Assembly: GCF_036898095.1 (NCBI RefSeq) | Contig: NC_090745.1 | Coordinates: 81,735,241-81,799,240 of the forward strand | Direction of reading: 5' to 3' | From: Palaemon carinicauda | Lineage: Eukaryota > Arthropoda > Malacostraca > Decapoda > Palaemonidae | Length of the DNA: 64,000 nucleotides | Shown: piece after piece, positions 11,310-22,265 of the stretch | Layout of the letters: the number at the start of each line of letters is the position of its first letter | Numbering within the stretch: position 1 is the stretch's first letter | Position numbers and translations under genes: made by a program | Notes under the pieces: model-generated | The model's input: the letters and a program-made list of their open reading frames with translations, nothing else | Databases searched by the model: none | What the model was told of the DNA's origin: nothing

Positions 11310-13329
11310 TCAAGAGGGGTTACCGATGGATCTGGCTGTCCGTTGATGGAACAAATGCAGGCTAAAACCTGCCAGAAGGCGAGTTCTGACTCCTCCTGCT
11401 CCGTTCCGAGAGCTTAGGGCTAACAGCAGCTGGCAAAAGATTGTCCTCAGGATCATAATGCTCAACTCCCAGCTCTCATCCATAAGAGCCTGGGGTGGAT
11501 CGTTGTCATCAGGATAGACCATTGACAGAGCAGCTACTGTTGACGTGCTGGAAGAGACTTCCCTCTGCCTCTTTTGCTGAGGTGGGGGACCCAGAGATTC
11601 TGTGTCACGAGACCAGGAGGGATCATCGTGACTTGGACCCAAAGGTCTTCGAGGGTTACAAGAGCCAGGAGGCTCAGCGTAACCGGCATCACGAGAGCCC
11701 GCAAGCTCAGCGTAATGGCAGTCACAAGACCCGTAGGCTCAGTGTGACAAGGGTCGCAAGAGCCCTGAGGCTCTGAGCAACGAGTCCGAAAACTCCGGGT
11801 TACAAGAGTCGTAAGGCTCAACGTAACGAGGGTTACGAGAGCCCTGGGGCTCAGCGTCACGCGTATCATGAGAGGCCAAAGACTCAGCATAATGAGGGTC
11901 ATGAGAGCCCGAGGGCTCAGTGAAACAAGGGTTACGAGAGCCCGACGGCTCAGCGAAACAAGGGTTACAAGATCCCGAGGGCTCAGCACAATGAATGTAC
12001 GAAGACTCTGGATTACGAAAGCTCGAAGGCTCAACGTAACAGGGGTCACGAGAGCACAAAGCACCAATGGTAATGGGGGTCACAAGACCCTGGGGCTCTA
12101 CGAGATGGGAAATAGAAAGTTCCGGGTCACGAGAGCCCAAAGGCTCAGCGTGACGAGAACTCGAATGTCCCAGGTTACGAGAACCCAATGGCCCAACATA
12201 AAGAGAGCCCGGAGGCTCAGGGTCCCACAAGCCCAAAGTCTTAGTGAAACAAGGACCCGAAGGTCCCAGGTTACAAGAGCCCGAAGATTCAACGCAACAG
12301 GAGCCCAGAGGCTCGGAGCCACACAAGCCTAAAGCAAGACTGTAACGACAACCTGAAGGAATATCGTGACCTGAACTCGAGGGTTCAAAAAGATATCTCC
12401 TTACCACTGGGTAGAGGAGCACTCCGGGTGACGAGGGGTCAAAAACTCCACCAGACAGACCCCCGAAAGGGGAACGTCTAGCAAAAACCTCCTGAAGGGG
12501 AGACTGCCGAGGCCAAACAAACTCGAAAGCTTCCTCTCCCGGAAGAAAGGTTTTTTTCCCGAAAGAGACCTTCACCTAGGACTAAGCTCTGACCCTGCTC
12601 TCGACACCTACACTTCTTCCCCAGAAGTGTAGGTGTAGAGACCGCTGGACATGAGCGATTCTCTCTCACGAACTTGAGATGTTCCCATGTTCCCTGGAAA
12701 AGGAACTTACCTTGGACTTTGCTCCTCCACCACCCCTGGTGGAATCGCAACGTTTTCGGCGTCGGTCACAGGGGACCAGAAGTATGACCAACAGGCAGCA
12801 GCGCCTGCGCCCACAGGGGAAGGGCTCAACTTACGAAGAAGTAGGAGAGAGAGACTCCACTCAGACCCCAACTGAAGGAGTCCAAAGAGAACGTCCTTAG
12901 AAAGGAGGCCATCAATGACCAGTGATGGCTAAAAAGACAAGTCAAGAAAACAAGCAGGCACCCCTGGAGGAAAGGGCGGGACCAACTCACTAGGGGAATC
13001 GCTACCGTACCTTGACATACAGGTTTACCTGGAGTAAAAGGGCTGCGTTGCTACTCGGTCGTTCCCCAGAGAGGACTGGCAGGGTAGCAGCTACGGGAAG
13101 AGGTTGAAGGGTCGAAGAAGACCACGCTTTCTTCGACTTCCGAGGATGACCCGTAAGGCAAAGAATGGCACTTAGCCTTCTTTTCCCTCCTCCCAAACCT
13201 CTCCCACTTGGAGGAAGACCACTTCCTACACTCAATACAGTTGTCATCCCATTGACACTGGCAGCCCCAGCAAGTCGGACACGGCAAAGGGGGGGGGAGT
13301 CGTCTTTTCAGTGGCCATGAAGGTACCAC
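11310..13329 (-). pseudogene. Gag-like ORF1 region of element B
   Basis: The likely start is the ATG at 13329 (MVPSWPLKRRL), followed within 40 residues by a Cys-rich block CPTCWGCQCQWDDNCIEC that probably binds metal, as at the N-terminus of the gag-like ORFs of E and G. Further on, frame 11739-12575 encodes an 11-residue repeat of the form PCFAEPSGSRN, produced by the 33-bp array. The frames do not join, so the ORF is decayed. The nucleic-acid binding role is inferred from position and composition. Confidence 0.55.
11590..12330. repeat. 33-bp tandem array of nested inverted repeats (element B)
   Basis: Same type as 690-1400. Well-paired units are 11654-11684 (GGTTAC/GTAACC outside, GAGCC/GGCTC inside), 11721-11748 (GTCACA/TGTGAC outside) and 12126-12154 (GTCACG/CGTGAC outside, AGCC/GGCT inside). 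The outer stem differs between units while staying paired. Encodes the 11-residue peptide repeat on the minus strand. Confidence 0.85.
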
Positions 13330-13739
13330 AGGAGCAGCCTTTAGGACCTAGACAGGTACGCATGGGACTTCCTGGGGGGAAAACCAAGCACACTTCTGAA
13401 AGAAAAAGAATAACTATCATTTAATGGCAAGTCTTTGTGGGAGCAAGAGGCAATATGACATCCTCTACCAAGCCAGGTGTGTGATTGAGCGGGGCAGTTG
13501 GCTAGCACCTATCCCTCCCCGCTAACTAGCGGTTGGTGTGGTTATCTCTAACTAAAATTATCATGGCCCGCCTTTCAGCTTTGCTGAAAGTATATCCCTA
13601 TAAATAGCGAAGGGCTTGTATTTGTATCAGAACAATGAAAAATCTTTTATTCCTCTCTCACTCACAAATAAAAATAAATTCTAGGAACAATATTGCTAAA
13701 GAAATGAAAATGCTTGATATCAGAATTGTTTTAACACAC

Positions 13740-13959
13740 CTTTTCTGTAGTCAACTTTCCAATAAGATGCTTAGGGATGAATATGGAGTTGCCAAGACCA
13801 GATTTACGGAATGCTGCTTTATGGAGAAGTTCAACAGCAACTGTTGTAGGGTCCATAGTAGCTACATCATCCTTAACCCTACCAAGATTATCTCCCAACT
13901 CCCATGCCTTGAATGCAGGCTGCGTGCTTACATCACCAAGAATGTCAAGTCCTGTCCCA
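13740..13959 (-). CDS. UQCRC2: UQCRC2 exon (cytochrome bc1 complex core protein 2)
   Basis: Reverse strand encodes 73 codons plus one leading base. The peptide begins GTGLDILGDVSTQPAFKAWE and ends IGKLTTEK. It matches the M16-peptidase-like core protein 2 of mitochondrial complex III just after the N-terminal beta strands (animal proteins have a TAPEFRRWEV-like stretch here and an IGKVT-like end). The acceptor is TTTTTCAG at 13960-13967 and the donor is GTGTGT beginning at 13739. The leading T completes the split codon AT|T from the exon at 38534-38725. There are no stops. The product is a structural core subunit in the inner membrane complex facing the matrix. Identity comes from recall of the family, not a search; the exact phase match makes a functional gene likely. 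Confidence 0.9.
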
Positions 13960-14104
13960 CTGAAAAAGTATGTTTAAAATTAAATCATGCTCGCAAGTTT
14001 AAAAAAAGGGCTTAGATATGACTATATCATCAGTAATCAAAATAAAGTGCCAACAGTGCTCAACACCAATAGATTATCAATGGAAGTTCCATTAGTTGTC
14101 CAAA

Positions 14105-14220
14105 ACCAGCCAGGATAACTAAATGTGTAAAATGTCTTTGTTCCTACACAAATGAAAACCTGAATCCTATAAAAGGACTCAGGTTTTTATAGTTAGGAAA
14201 AATATGAAAGGCTTTTAAAA
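14105..14220. repeat. Relic of a DIRS-type terminus
   Basis: About 110 bp with an imperfect inverted repeat (AAACCTGAATCCT against AGGACTCAGGTTT). Its sides, TTGTTCCTACACAAAT and TTTTTATAGTTAGGAAAAAT, resemble the outer ends of the DIRS elements here. It looks like two termini fused after deletion of everything between them. Confidence 0.45.
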
Positions 14221-14589
14221 CTTGTAATTACTGTAAAGTATATCTCAATTTGATATGCTTATCATACAATACTAATCAATCATACATAGCCCAAATTATG
14301 GTACCAGTATTCCAGACTCTAATTTTAGTCTTACAGAAGCCAAAAAGCTGAATGTGACTGTGAGGACATCCACACCTGTAGACCATCAATAGAAATAAAT
14401 TAATTTATTTGATTAACCATTCAGAGTTGTTCATTTTATAATAGTATTATCCTTGCTTTTGTTTAACCTTCTAAGATGTTAAGATTGTATTTTCAGGAAT
14501 TTTCTCCTTGGCAATTCACTCTTTTTGCACCCACACAATTTTGCAAATTTTTACTTGTGTTGAGTGATCATTTCTTTTAATTATAGACA

Positions 14590-15600
14590 CGGACAGAAAC
14601 TTATTGTTGAAAGTTTTCAAGGAAGGAATGAAAATTACCAGGTAGAGCATGCTACGTATTCCAGAATTGATAGTGAGGTCAAAGGAAAAGCCAGGAATGA
14701 CTAGAGAGAATATTTACACAGGAAAGCAGATGAGGCTGACAAAGCTATGAATTCAGGGAGTGGCTATGGAAAGAAAATTTCTCATAAAAATATTAATGAA
14801 ATTTTTACTGAGGCAAAGAAGAAAAAGCATATACCCATTAAAGAGAGATACGAATCTGTTAAAACAACAGAAGATGAAGAAAGGCAACGTTGGATGGAAC
14901 ATTTTAGTGAGGTCATGAATAGGAGATATGAGGGGAATAACATGATTGATATACCTGAAGCAGAGGAATACCTTGTGCCCATGAATGAATTCAGCGTGTT
15001 TGAAGTCGAAGCTATCATTAAAAAACTCAAGAGATGGAGACCCCATGGATACAATAACTGCTGAGATGATATTGGCTGAAAATGAAGTGACTCCCACACC
15101 ACTTACAAGATTATTTTGTAGAATGAGGCATGAAGAGGCAAAACTTGATGAATGGGAGCTAAGAGTGTTATTGAAAATGACAAAAGAAGGAGCTCTGACT
15201 GATTGCAATAATTACAGTAATACTTACGCCAGTTGTCATGAAGATATTTAGTATGCTCATTCTAAAGAGACTAGAGAGAAAAATTGATGAAAAGCTGATA
15301 GATGAACAAGCAGGATTTAGAAAAGGTAACTGTACAGACCAAATTTTCATTTTAAGACATGTGATACAGTAATGTGTAGAATATAAAAATCTAGTTCCAG
15401 CATATGATATGGAGAGATTATCTTCAAAGAGTGTTGAGAGAATATCTTGGGGAATAACAGAGGATATCTCACTAATGGCTAATGCAAATACTGTATGGTT
15501 AGTTAGGACACTACCCTGGAGAACTCCTCACTGACATTTCCTCTCCAACATTGTTTCACCTACTTTAACTTGAAAAAAATCTGTGAAACAAATGCTTGAA
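14590..15600 (+). pseudogene. LINE reverse transcriptase remnant, N-terminal half
   Basis: Translation in changing frames gives RWMEHFSEVMNRRYEG, then AEMILAEN, LTDCNNYS, KRLERKIDEKLIDEQAGF and RKGNCTDQIFILRHVIQ. This is the region between endonuclease and RT fingers of RTE-like non-LTR retrotransposons, where the family pattern is a CNNYRGI-type block followed by EQAGFRKG-C-DQIF. Frames 14747-15064 and 14985-15251 plus a third frame are needed, so it is inactive. The part after 15400 decays beyond recognition. The exact clade is a judgement from recall. Confidence 0.7.
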
Positions 15601-15639
15601 TAAACAATGGTAGCTCACCTCTCAATCCCATATAATGAA

Positions 15640-16855
15640 ATGGATTTAAGGGGACCGTCCGCCATGCCATGAAATTTTTTTTCTAATTATTCAATATACA
15701 CAATTTCTATATATGTTTTAGACATATAGGATACCTTCATCATATAAAAATTTCAAGTCATTTGATAAAAAACTTTTTTTATATATTAGCAAAAATCACG
15801 ATTTGAAAAAAAAAAAATTGGTACATTTTTCTCCACTAATTTGACAACATTTGTTTTGAAAATCATACCATCAAAACTTCTTTATAAATTGAATAATTCT
15901 GTGTGACAGATTTGGCATTTTCCTTTTTCTTATTTTTTAAGGTTTTTTTTCTTAATTTTCTTTGTCTAGACATAAAATATTCATGAAAATAAAGAGAAAA
16001 AGGAAAATCAAAATTCTGGTATACGTAATAGTGGGATTTTTATTCCTCTTTTCATTGATATCTTTCTCTCTAAAATCGAAAAATAAATAATTGAGAAAAA
16101 TGTACCTAAGTGTGAACAAGAATGTTTTTGAGTTATGAGCTCTCAAAGATTTGCAAAAAATTTTTGCTTCTTTTCTTTAAGAAATCAGGATAAAATTATT
16201 ATGATAACCTTATTTTGTACCTTTATTGTTTATTTCTACATAAACATACCATAAACATTTAAACCCCAAGTTTACTATTACACTTGGCGTAAGGGTGTTA
16301 TTAGTTGCCAGCAGCCTCTCATTGTTGCCAGTTTTAGTTAGCATGTTTCAGCTTTGTACTCTTATTCTTGTTTCCCTCTCTTCTTGGTTCTTTTTTCTTG
16401 CTCTCTGTTTACTTTTTGTTCTTTCTATGACCTTAGGTAACATTGGCCTTGCTTTGAAGTTCCCGAGGCCATTGTGAAAACACAATGTACATACGAACTG
16501 CCAGTAAACAAAAACATGCATTATAACTTCTATACGTCTTTGGAAACTATAGCTGCTGTTCTCGTAGCTGGTAGTTTTCGTTCACCTTCCCTCTACCAAT
16601 GCCTTCCATTTCTGCCAGACGTACGAGATTTCGCAACATAAGTGAAAATATTGCTATATATATATGCAAAAATAAACACACAAAGACGATTCTGTCAAAC
16701 TCAGTCATGCAGACGACAAAGTAAGGATAACGTCATCATTCAAAGACCGCTGTATGTTCATTATTTGTTAAAATAATTGGCTGAAACTTCTGGAGAGCAT
16801 GTACAATATGTTTTTGCATACATAGCAATAAAATGATTTTCGATTTCTGAGAGTT
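15640..16855. other. Unassigned AT-rich interval, possibly an unrecognised repeat
   Basis: Begins with a GC-richer phrase GGGGACCGTCCGCCATGCC, followed by over 1 kb of AT-rich sequence with homopolymer runs. Short ORFs such as 16295-16477 are hydrophobic low-complexity and have no family signature. The abrupt GC-rich edge looks like a transposon end, but I could not find a matching second end. Confidence 0.3.
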
Positions 16856-16861
16856 GGTATG

Positions 16862-17240
16862 TCAAAATACCATATCTTCATGTAGTATCTTATGCCTTTT
16901 CAAGGTAAAAAAAGAAAAAAAAAAAAAAAAGGCAATGTACTGTTTGGAAGCGAAGGCTTCACAAACAGAGGACTCAAGTCGTACCATCACATTCGTGGAG
17001 TGCATTTTTTTTTCAAATCCACACTGGATAGGTGATAAAATACCTTTCTTCTCCAGATACCATACCAGTAATGCATTGACCATCTTCACCATGATCTTAC
17101 ATAACCAAGATGTCAATGCAATTGGTCAAGTTTGCTGCTAAAAACTTATCCTTACTAGGCTTTAAAAATACTAAAATAATGGTTAGTTCCCTAACACATG
17201 GATAACTTCTCATTGGCAATTTTTTACCTAAATATTTAAA
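16862..17240 (-). pseudogene. Jockey-like LINE reverse transcriptase fragment
   Basis: Minus strand reads LTSWLCKIMVKMVNALLVWY, then LEKKGILSPIQCGFEKKMHS and LESSVCEAFASKQ. This is the RT block around the NYRPI and QCGFR motifs of jockey-type non-LTR elements. The conserved F-D-aspartate block that should follow is replaced by a poly(A/T) run at 16905-16932. Sequence to 17240 on the upstream side continues as a decayed relative of the preceding block. Confidence 0.7.
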
Positions 17241-17849
17241 CACTTTCCCAGGGGTTTCTTTACAGAGGGTCTTGATATATTGGGTTTTACGTTTGTCTTT
17301 TTCTTTGTGTCCTTTTTATCTAAATGTTGAGGGGGAAGGTGGACCTAACTTGAATTTCTGATTTATTTAAGTTGTCTTTCCGTTGATCAGAAAAATCAAC
17401 AGATATAACATCAAATTTATTTGATGTGTCACTTTAAGGCTTTTTATGGAAGGGGACGAGAGAGACAGAGGTCTCTCTCTTTTCCAATTAATAGGTGAAC
17501 TACCTGGTTTTTGCCGCTTCCCCACTACAGGTGCACCAGGTTAAGTTGGTTTTAAGTGGAACCTCAGTTAAATCAGGCAAGGACACGGCTTGAGAGAGGT
17601 TTGCAAAATTGTTGATAATGGGGTAAGAATGTTGTACAGAGATGGGCTATGGCTCAGTCTTAATACACTGTGGCAAAGCCCCAGAAGGCAATATGCTTAC
17701 CTCATCCTGCAGCACTTTATTAGATGATAAACTTCTTTTCTTACAACTACTTGCAGTACTAGGTGGATTTGATTTTTTAATGCCTTTACATAGTTATTTG
17801 ATTTATTTAGTAGTCTTTAGGCATGCCCACACTGTGTGCTCTTAACTGG

Positions 17850-18990
17850 ATTTTTTTAGGGCAGCTTCTTCCAACTTATACATCTTGCAGCTCCTGTCAG
17901 TAGATTTATGATTTGAGTTGCAGTTTAAACATCTGACCCCAAGAACAAATTTTCCATGGTAAGATTTAGTACAAATACCACAAATTTTTTCATCTTTGCA
18001 AACTTTACATGGGTGTCCAAATTTAAAACAATTAAAACATTGCAGTGGATTCTGCTTGATAGGCCAAACTTTAATCCTTTCATTTTCAATAATAATATGT
18101 TAAGGTACATCAGCATTCTGGAGAGTAAGGATTGTCAATGATGTTCCTTGTGTGCTTTCCATACATTTGGTGGGCACATGGCCAGTATCTCCTCCTCTGT
18201 AAATTCATAGAGGTCTTTGTTAAAAACTACTCCCTTTCCATAACTAACATTTATGGAGGGGTTTAATATCTAAGGTAATATAATCATTATTTGTCTTTAG
18301 GTTAGACGGCATTAAAGACTGCACATAATTTTCCATAGACAAGGTAACTATTTACTCCAAAAGTGGATATATCTCCCAGTGCAATAGTTCCTACTTTTTT
18401 CTGAATTAATTTGCATATTTTGAAATAATTCCCTGCAACCCCCTTAGATTCAGCTACAAGCCACAATGGTGGGTATAGATTTCTCTGGGAAAGCATTACT
18501 AAATCAGCACCTTTTTCAAACCGGCAGGTGTATAAACGTCCAAATCCTTTGATACCTTTTCGCAAAGAGCAGCCATGATATTAAAGTTATTAATCTTAAT
18601 ATTCTTAATGTTACAAATTGCATTAAATGCTTCGTAATGACAATTGTAAGATATCCATGAATCCCATTTGTAATTTTCAAGTTTTCTTATTTGATTTATA
18701 AATCCATTGCACTCAAATGCTTCATATAGATTATCATAATTTGTCTCAACTGGAATTTGAGTAACATGAAGAATTCAAAAGTTCCTTGAGTTACCCAAAT
18801 TACTTGATTTTTTAATATCGATAAAATGGTCCTTCCTAGTTCCTGGGTGATACAGATTTTTCCAATTAAATTAGCAAAGGTCGTCACCAGGGCCGGGTGG
18901 GGGGAGGAGTAAGCATATCCAGAGAATGGAGCATCAGTTTTTGAAAGGTCCATAGTTAAGGGTGGGGTTTTTTTTACCTGCCTGAGAATA
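17850..18990 (-). pseudogene. LINE ORF1 (gag-like, CCHC zinc knuckles) remnant
   Basis: Minus-strand translation of about 17860-18090 gives QCFNCFKFGHPCKVC (C-x2-C-x4-H-x4-C-like), then CGIC...C and CLNCNSNHKSTDRSC, three knuckles in the arrangement of jockey-type ORF1. Upstream, frames near 18130-18260 carry KGVVFNKDLYEFTEEEILAM and 18302-18565 a further piece. Frameshifts and stops separate them. Together with the RT fragment at 16862-17240 it is one decayed minus-strand element; the endonuclease region between them is largely unreadable. Confidence 0.65.
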
Positions 18991-19360
18991 TTTAGAAATG
19001 TCACAAAACACAAAAATATAGTTAAATGGGTACTATGGAAATCAGTTTAAACACAAGCTAGCAGGCCTGAAGAAAGAGTTGCACCATTTATGTGGAATGT
19101 AAACTGTTGTCATATTTTACTTCCCAGGTCAAAGCATGAGGGAGGTTGGAAAAGCTAGGGCAACCTAGATCTGGGCAACCTAGATGGCAGATGTCATGTA
19201 GCAAAAGGATACCATCTACCTCCTAGAGGAAACACCTGGCCCCCATAGAGACAGGTGCCATAAAAACTCACCCTCGGAAATAGAATGAAGGGAGTTGGGC
19301 GTGAGAGATGGCCGTGTGCCCTCGTCGCCCAAACGACACTCCACTAGGTTGCGATCTTAG
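18991..19360. other. Unassigned intron sequence
   Basis: No coding or repeat signature seen apart from a short direct repeat GGGCAACCTAGAT at about 19158-19184. It flanks the TA insertion site of the Tigger element. Confidence 0.4.
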
Positions 19361-19362
19361 TA

Positions 19363-21971
19363 CAGTGGAACCTCTACATACGAATGTCCTAACATACGAA
19401 TTTTCCAACATCCGATGTAAAATTCGACCAAATTTCTGTCTCGACACCCAAAGTGTTGCTCCAACATACAAAGTAAACATTATGCGTACGCGTGGAATTT
19501 TCTCGAAAGCGTCCAGTGTCGTTTGTTGTTGACACCGCTAGACGGCAGCACATCGGAGGACACCAATCGAGCGTCACCTTGATCAGTCATCTCATGCGCA
19601 TCGTGTGGTTGTCCTCTATTCGCTCAGTTATTAACAGTGTTTTTTATCTTCCTTTTTCATGTGTTGTTTTCTGTGTTCCGTAATCATGGGTCCTAAAAAG
19701 CTTAAGTTTCGGTTCAGGAAGTAGTAGTAGTGGTGAGAAAAAGAGGAAGTCTATGCTTTCATTAGAATTAAAGCAAGAAATAATAGAAAAGCATGAGCGA
19801 GGTGTACGTGTTAGCGATCTGGCTAAACAACATGGCCGGAATATGTCTACGATCTCGACGATCATAAAACAGAAGGCAGCCATTAAAGCAGTGAAACCTT
19901 CGAAGGGGATCACGATTATTTCCAAACGTCGTAGCCCTATCCTTGAAGAGATGGAACGACTTTTGTTAATATGGATCAAAGACAAGGAGATTGTTGGCGA
20001 TACGATCACGGAAAAGATCATTTGTGAGAAGGCCAGCGCTATCTACAGTGACTTGAAGGCGGCGCGCTCTCGGGGTGACGCGGGGGAGAGTTCAGCCGAT
20101 CCTACGACGGAGGAATTCAAGGCGTCTCAAGGTTGGTTTGAGAAATTTAGGAAATGGACCGGGATTCATTCAGTTGTTCGTCATGGAGAAGCTTCGAGTT
20201 CGGACACCAAGGCTGCTAAAGACTTTGTTAAAAAGTTTGAAAGCATCGTGGCGGAGGAAGGTTACGTAGAGCAGCAGGTGTTCAACTGTGATGAAACCGG
20301 CCTGTTTTGGAAAAAGATGCCTAGTCGAACGTACATTACCACCGAAGAGAAGAAAATGCCTGGACATAAGACAATGAAGGATCGGTTGACTCTTGTGCTT
20401 TGTGCCAACGCCAGCGGGAACTGCAAAATAAAGCTGTTATTGGTTTACCATTCCGAAAACCCTAGGGCATTTAAAGCACATAGAATTAATAAAGACCTGC
20501 TACATGTTCTATGGCGTTCTAATTTTAAGGCTTGGGTTACTAGGCATATCTTTGTGGAATGGGTAAACGTAGTTTTCGGCCCTGCTGTCAAGAAGTATCT
20601 TCCGGAGAGGAATTTGCCTTTGAAGTGCTTGCTTTGTTTGGAGAATGCACCCGCTCACCCCCCGACTCGAAGATGATATCACCGACGAATACAAATTCAT
20701 CAAGGTGTTGTATCTTCCACCGAATACCACACCTATCCTCCAGCCCATGGACCGGCAAGTCATCTCTAATTTTAAGAAGCTGTACACCAAGCACTTATTT
20801 AAGCAGTGCTTTAATGTCACGCAAAGCACCAACTTAACTTTGTGTGAATTTTGGAGGAGCCACTTTAGTATCGTGCACTGCTTAAAGATCACTGATCAGG
20901 CTTGGGAGGGAGTAACTCGTCGGACCCTGAATTCCGCTTGGAAGAAGCTTTGGCCTGATGCTGTTGCTCCCAGAGATTTCAAAGGTTTTGGCCGCGAGAA
21001 TGAACCTGTGGTTGCCGCCGAGGAAGACGTCGAAGAGATTGTATCCCTTGGCAAGTCCATGGGTCTAGAGGTGGATGAAGATGACATCACCGAACTCGTC
21101 GATGAGCATCATGAAGAGCTCACCACCGAGGAACTCAAGGAGCTGCAAGCCATGCAGCATGATGAGTTCCAAGCGCAGTTGAGTGAGTCGGAGGAGATCG
21201 AGGAGGTAGGCCAAATCTTAGGTACGGCGGAAATAAAACAAATGTTGGCATATCATCAACACGTGGTTGATTTCATCGACAAGCATCACCCACAGAAACT
21301 TCAGGTTGCCGTGTTGTTGCGCAGTTCGATGATGTTTGCTTAACGCATTTTAGAAAAATCCTCAAAAGCCGTACCAAGCAACTTTCACTCGATAGTTTCT
21401 TTAAAAATCTTTAAAACGGTCTAGTGATCATGATGAAAAGAAAGAGAGTGAAGCAAAGAAAAGGAAGACCGAATCGAGTGAAAGTGATGAAGATTAAAAA
21501 TAAGAAAAGAAAAAATGTGAAAAAAAATATAAAATTATAAAAATGAAAAAAAAAAATAAGCTAAGTTAAGTTAAAGTTCACGTAGTAGTGTAAGTTATCG
21601 TACACGTTATCATACAAAGTCACCGTCCCTACCTCCTAGCTGATCTTCCGTCTCCTCCTGCCTAGCAGTCCCTACACCTGCGCTGGCCTGTCGCTAAGGT
21701 AAAGTGTTACATTAAAACCCCTTTCTTATTTATTATTTCATTATTATTATTCTTATTTTTGGTTTGTATGTATTTTTTATTATATTGTATTAATGTTATG
21801 TGTAATTATGTGTAGCCAATTATTAAGGATTTATTATGGGTTTTTAGGCTGAGGAACGAATCAAATAAATTACCATGTATTATTATGGGAATATTTGCTC
21901 CAACATACGATCGTTTTAACATACGAAGCAGTTACTGGAACGAATTAAGATCGTATGTAGAGGTATCACTG
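19363..21971 (+). mobile_element. Tigger/pogo-type DNA transposon, full length
   Basis: Terminal inverted repeats: the left end reads CAGTGGAACCTCTACATACG (19363 on), the right end TCGTATGTAGAGGTATCACTG (to 21971). TA target duplications lie at 19361-19362 and 21972-21973. The 2609-bp element encodes one transposase in broken frames. The right end follows an AT-rich 3' region (21480-21900). TIR type, TA duplication and transposase agree on the pogo/Tigger branch of the mariner superfamily. Confidence 0.9.
19686..21343 (+). pseudogene. Tigger transposase, two frameshifts
   Basis: The natural start is probably the ATG at 19686 (MGPKK). Its frame hits a stop at once, and the downstream frame (19753-20676) is entered after a one-base shift near 19704. 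That frame has an N-terminal CENP-B/psq-type helix-turn-helix (LELKQEIIEKHERGVRVSDL), a second HTH, and the catalytic domain with FNCDETGLFWK (first Asp) and LLVYHSENPRA. A second frameshift in a run of six C at about 20657-20662 moves the reading to 20645-21343, with YLPPNTTPILQPMDRQV (third Asp) and an acidic C-terminus. The middle catalytic block reads CLENAPAH, with Glu where most relatives have Asp. Inactive as assembled. Confidence 0.85.
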
Positions 21972-21993
21972 TAGTAACTTTTGCCTTATAACG

Positions 21994-22089
21994 TGAGACA
22001 AGTATTATGCGTGCCCCTCCTTCTTACATGTGAGAGTCATCTGAGACAAGTATTATGCATGCCCCTCCTGCTTATATGTGAGAGTCATC
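21994..22089. repeat. 48-bp tandem duplication
   Basis: Two copies (21994-22041, 22042-22089) of a unit beginning TGAGACAAGTATTATG and ending GTGAGAGTCATC, differing at a few positions. It lies just outside the Tigger element. Confidence 0.9.
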
Positions 22090-22265
22090 TAATTCACCGC
22101 CTCTCATTATTTATCATTTAATTGACCACACACCTAGTGTCACAAAGTATCAAACATTGGAAAGGAAATTTGAATTCTCTACTATTGGCACAGATAAAGT
22201 AGACTTTCCAGATTGCCCACTCCATATTCTACCCTACCCGTGGGATAGCAACAAAACAGTTAAGA

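Larger units (their letters stand above)
6962..13637 (-). mobile_element. Decayed DIRS-like element B, full length
   Basis: Inverted terminal repeats lie at about 6962-7150 and 13470-13637, with the shared CCGCTA/TAGCGG palindrome and the AAAATTATCATGG box. An ICR at about 7190-7310 consists of the complement of the left outer end followed by the complement of the right outer end. Reading leftward from 13637 the order is gag-like region, RT, RNase H, tyrosine recombinase remnant, ICR, terminus. All coding parts carry stops and frameshifts. The element lies just 3' of the UQCRC2 exon at 13740-13959, in the next intron, in the same orientation as the gene. Confidence 0.85.

Noticed and set aside
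1..13739. Further 3' exons of UQCRC2
   Set aside because: I looked for the continuation after IGKLTTEK on the minus strand and saw none; the next exon probably lies beyond the window's left edge.
13635..14015. Plus-strand 126-residue ORF as a gene
   Set aside because: It is the antisense of the UQCRC2 exon, which has splice sites, phase match and family similarity.
16295..16477. 60-residue hydrophobic ORF as a membrane microprotein
   Set aside because: Low-complexity Leu/Ser/Phe from T-rich DNA; no conservation evidence.
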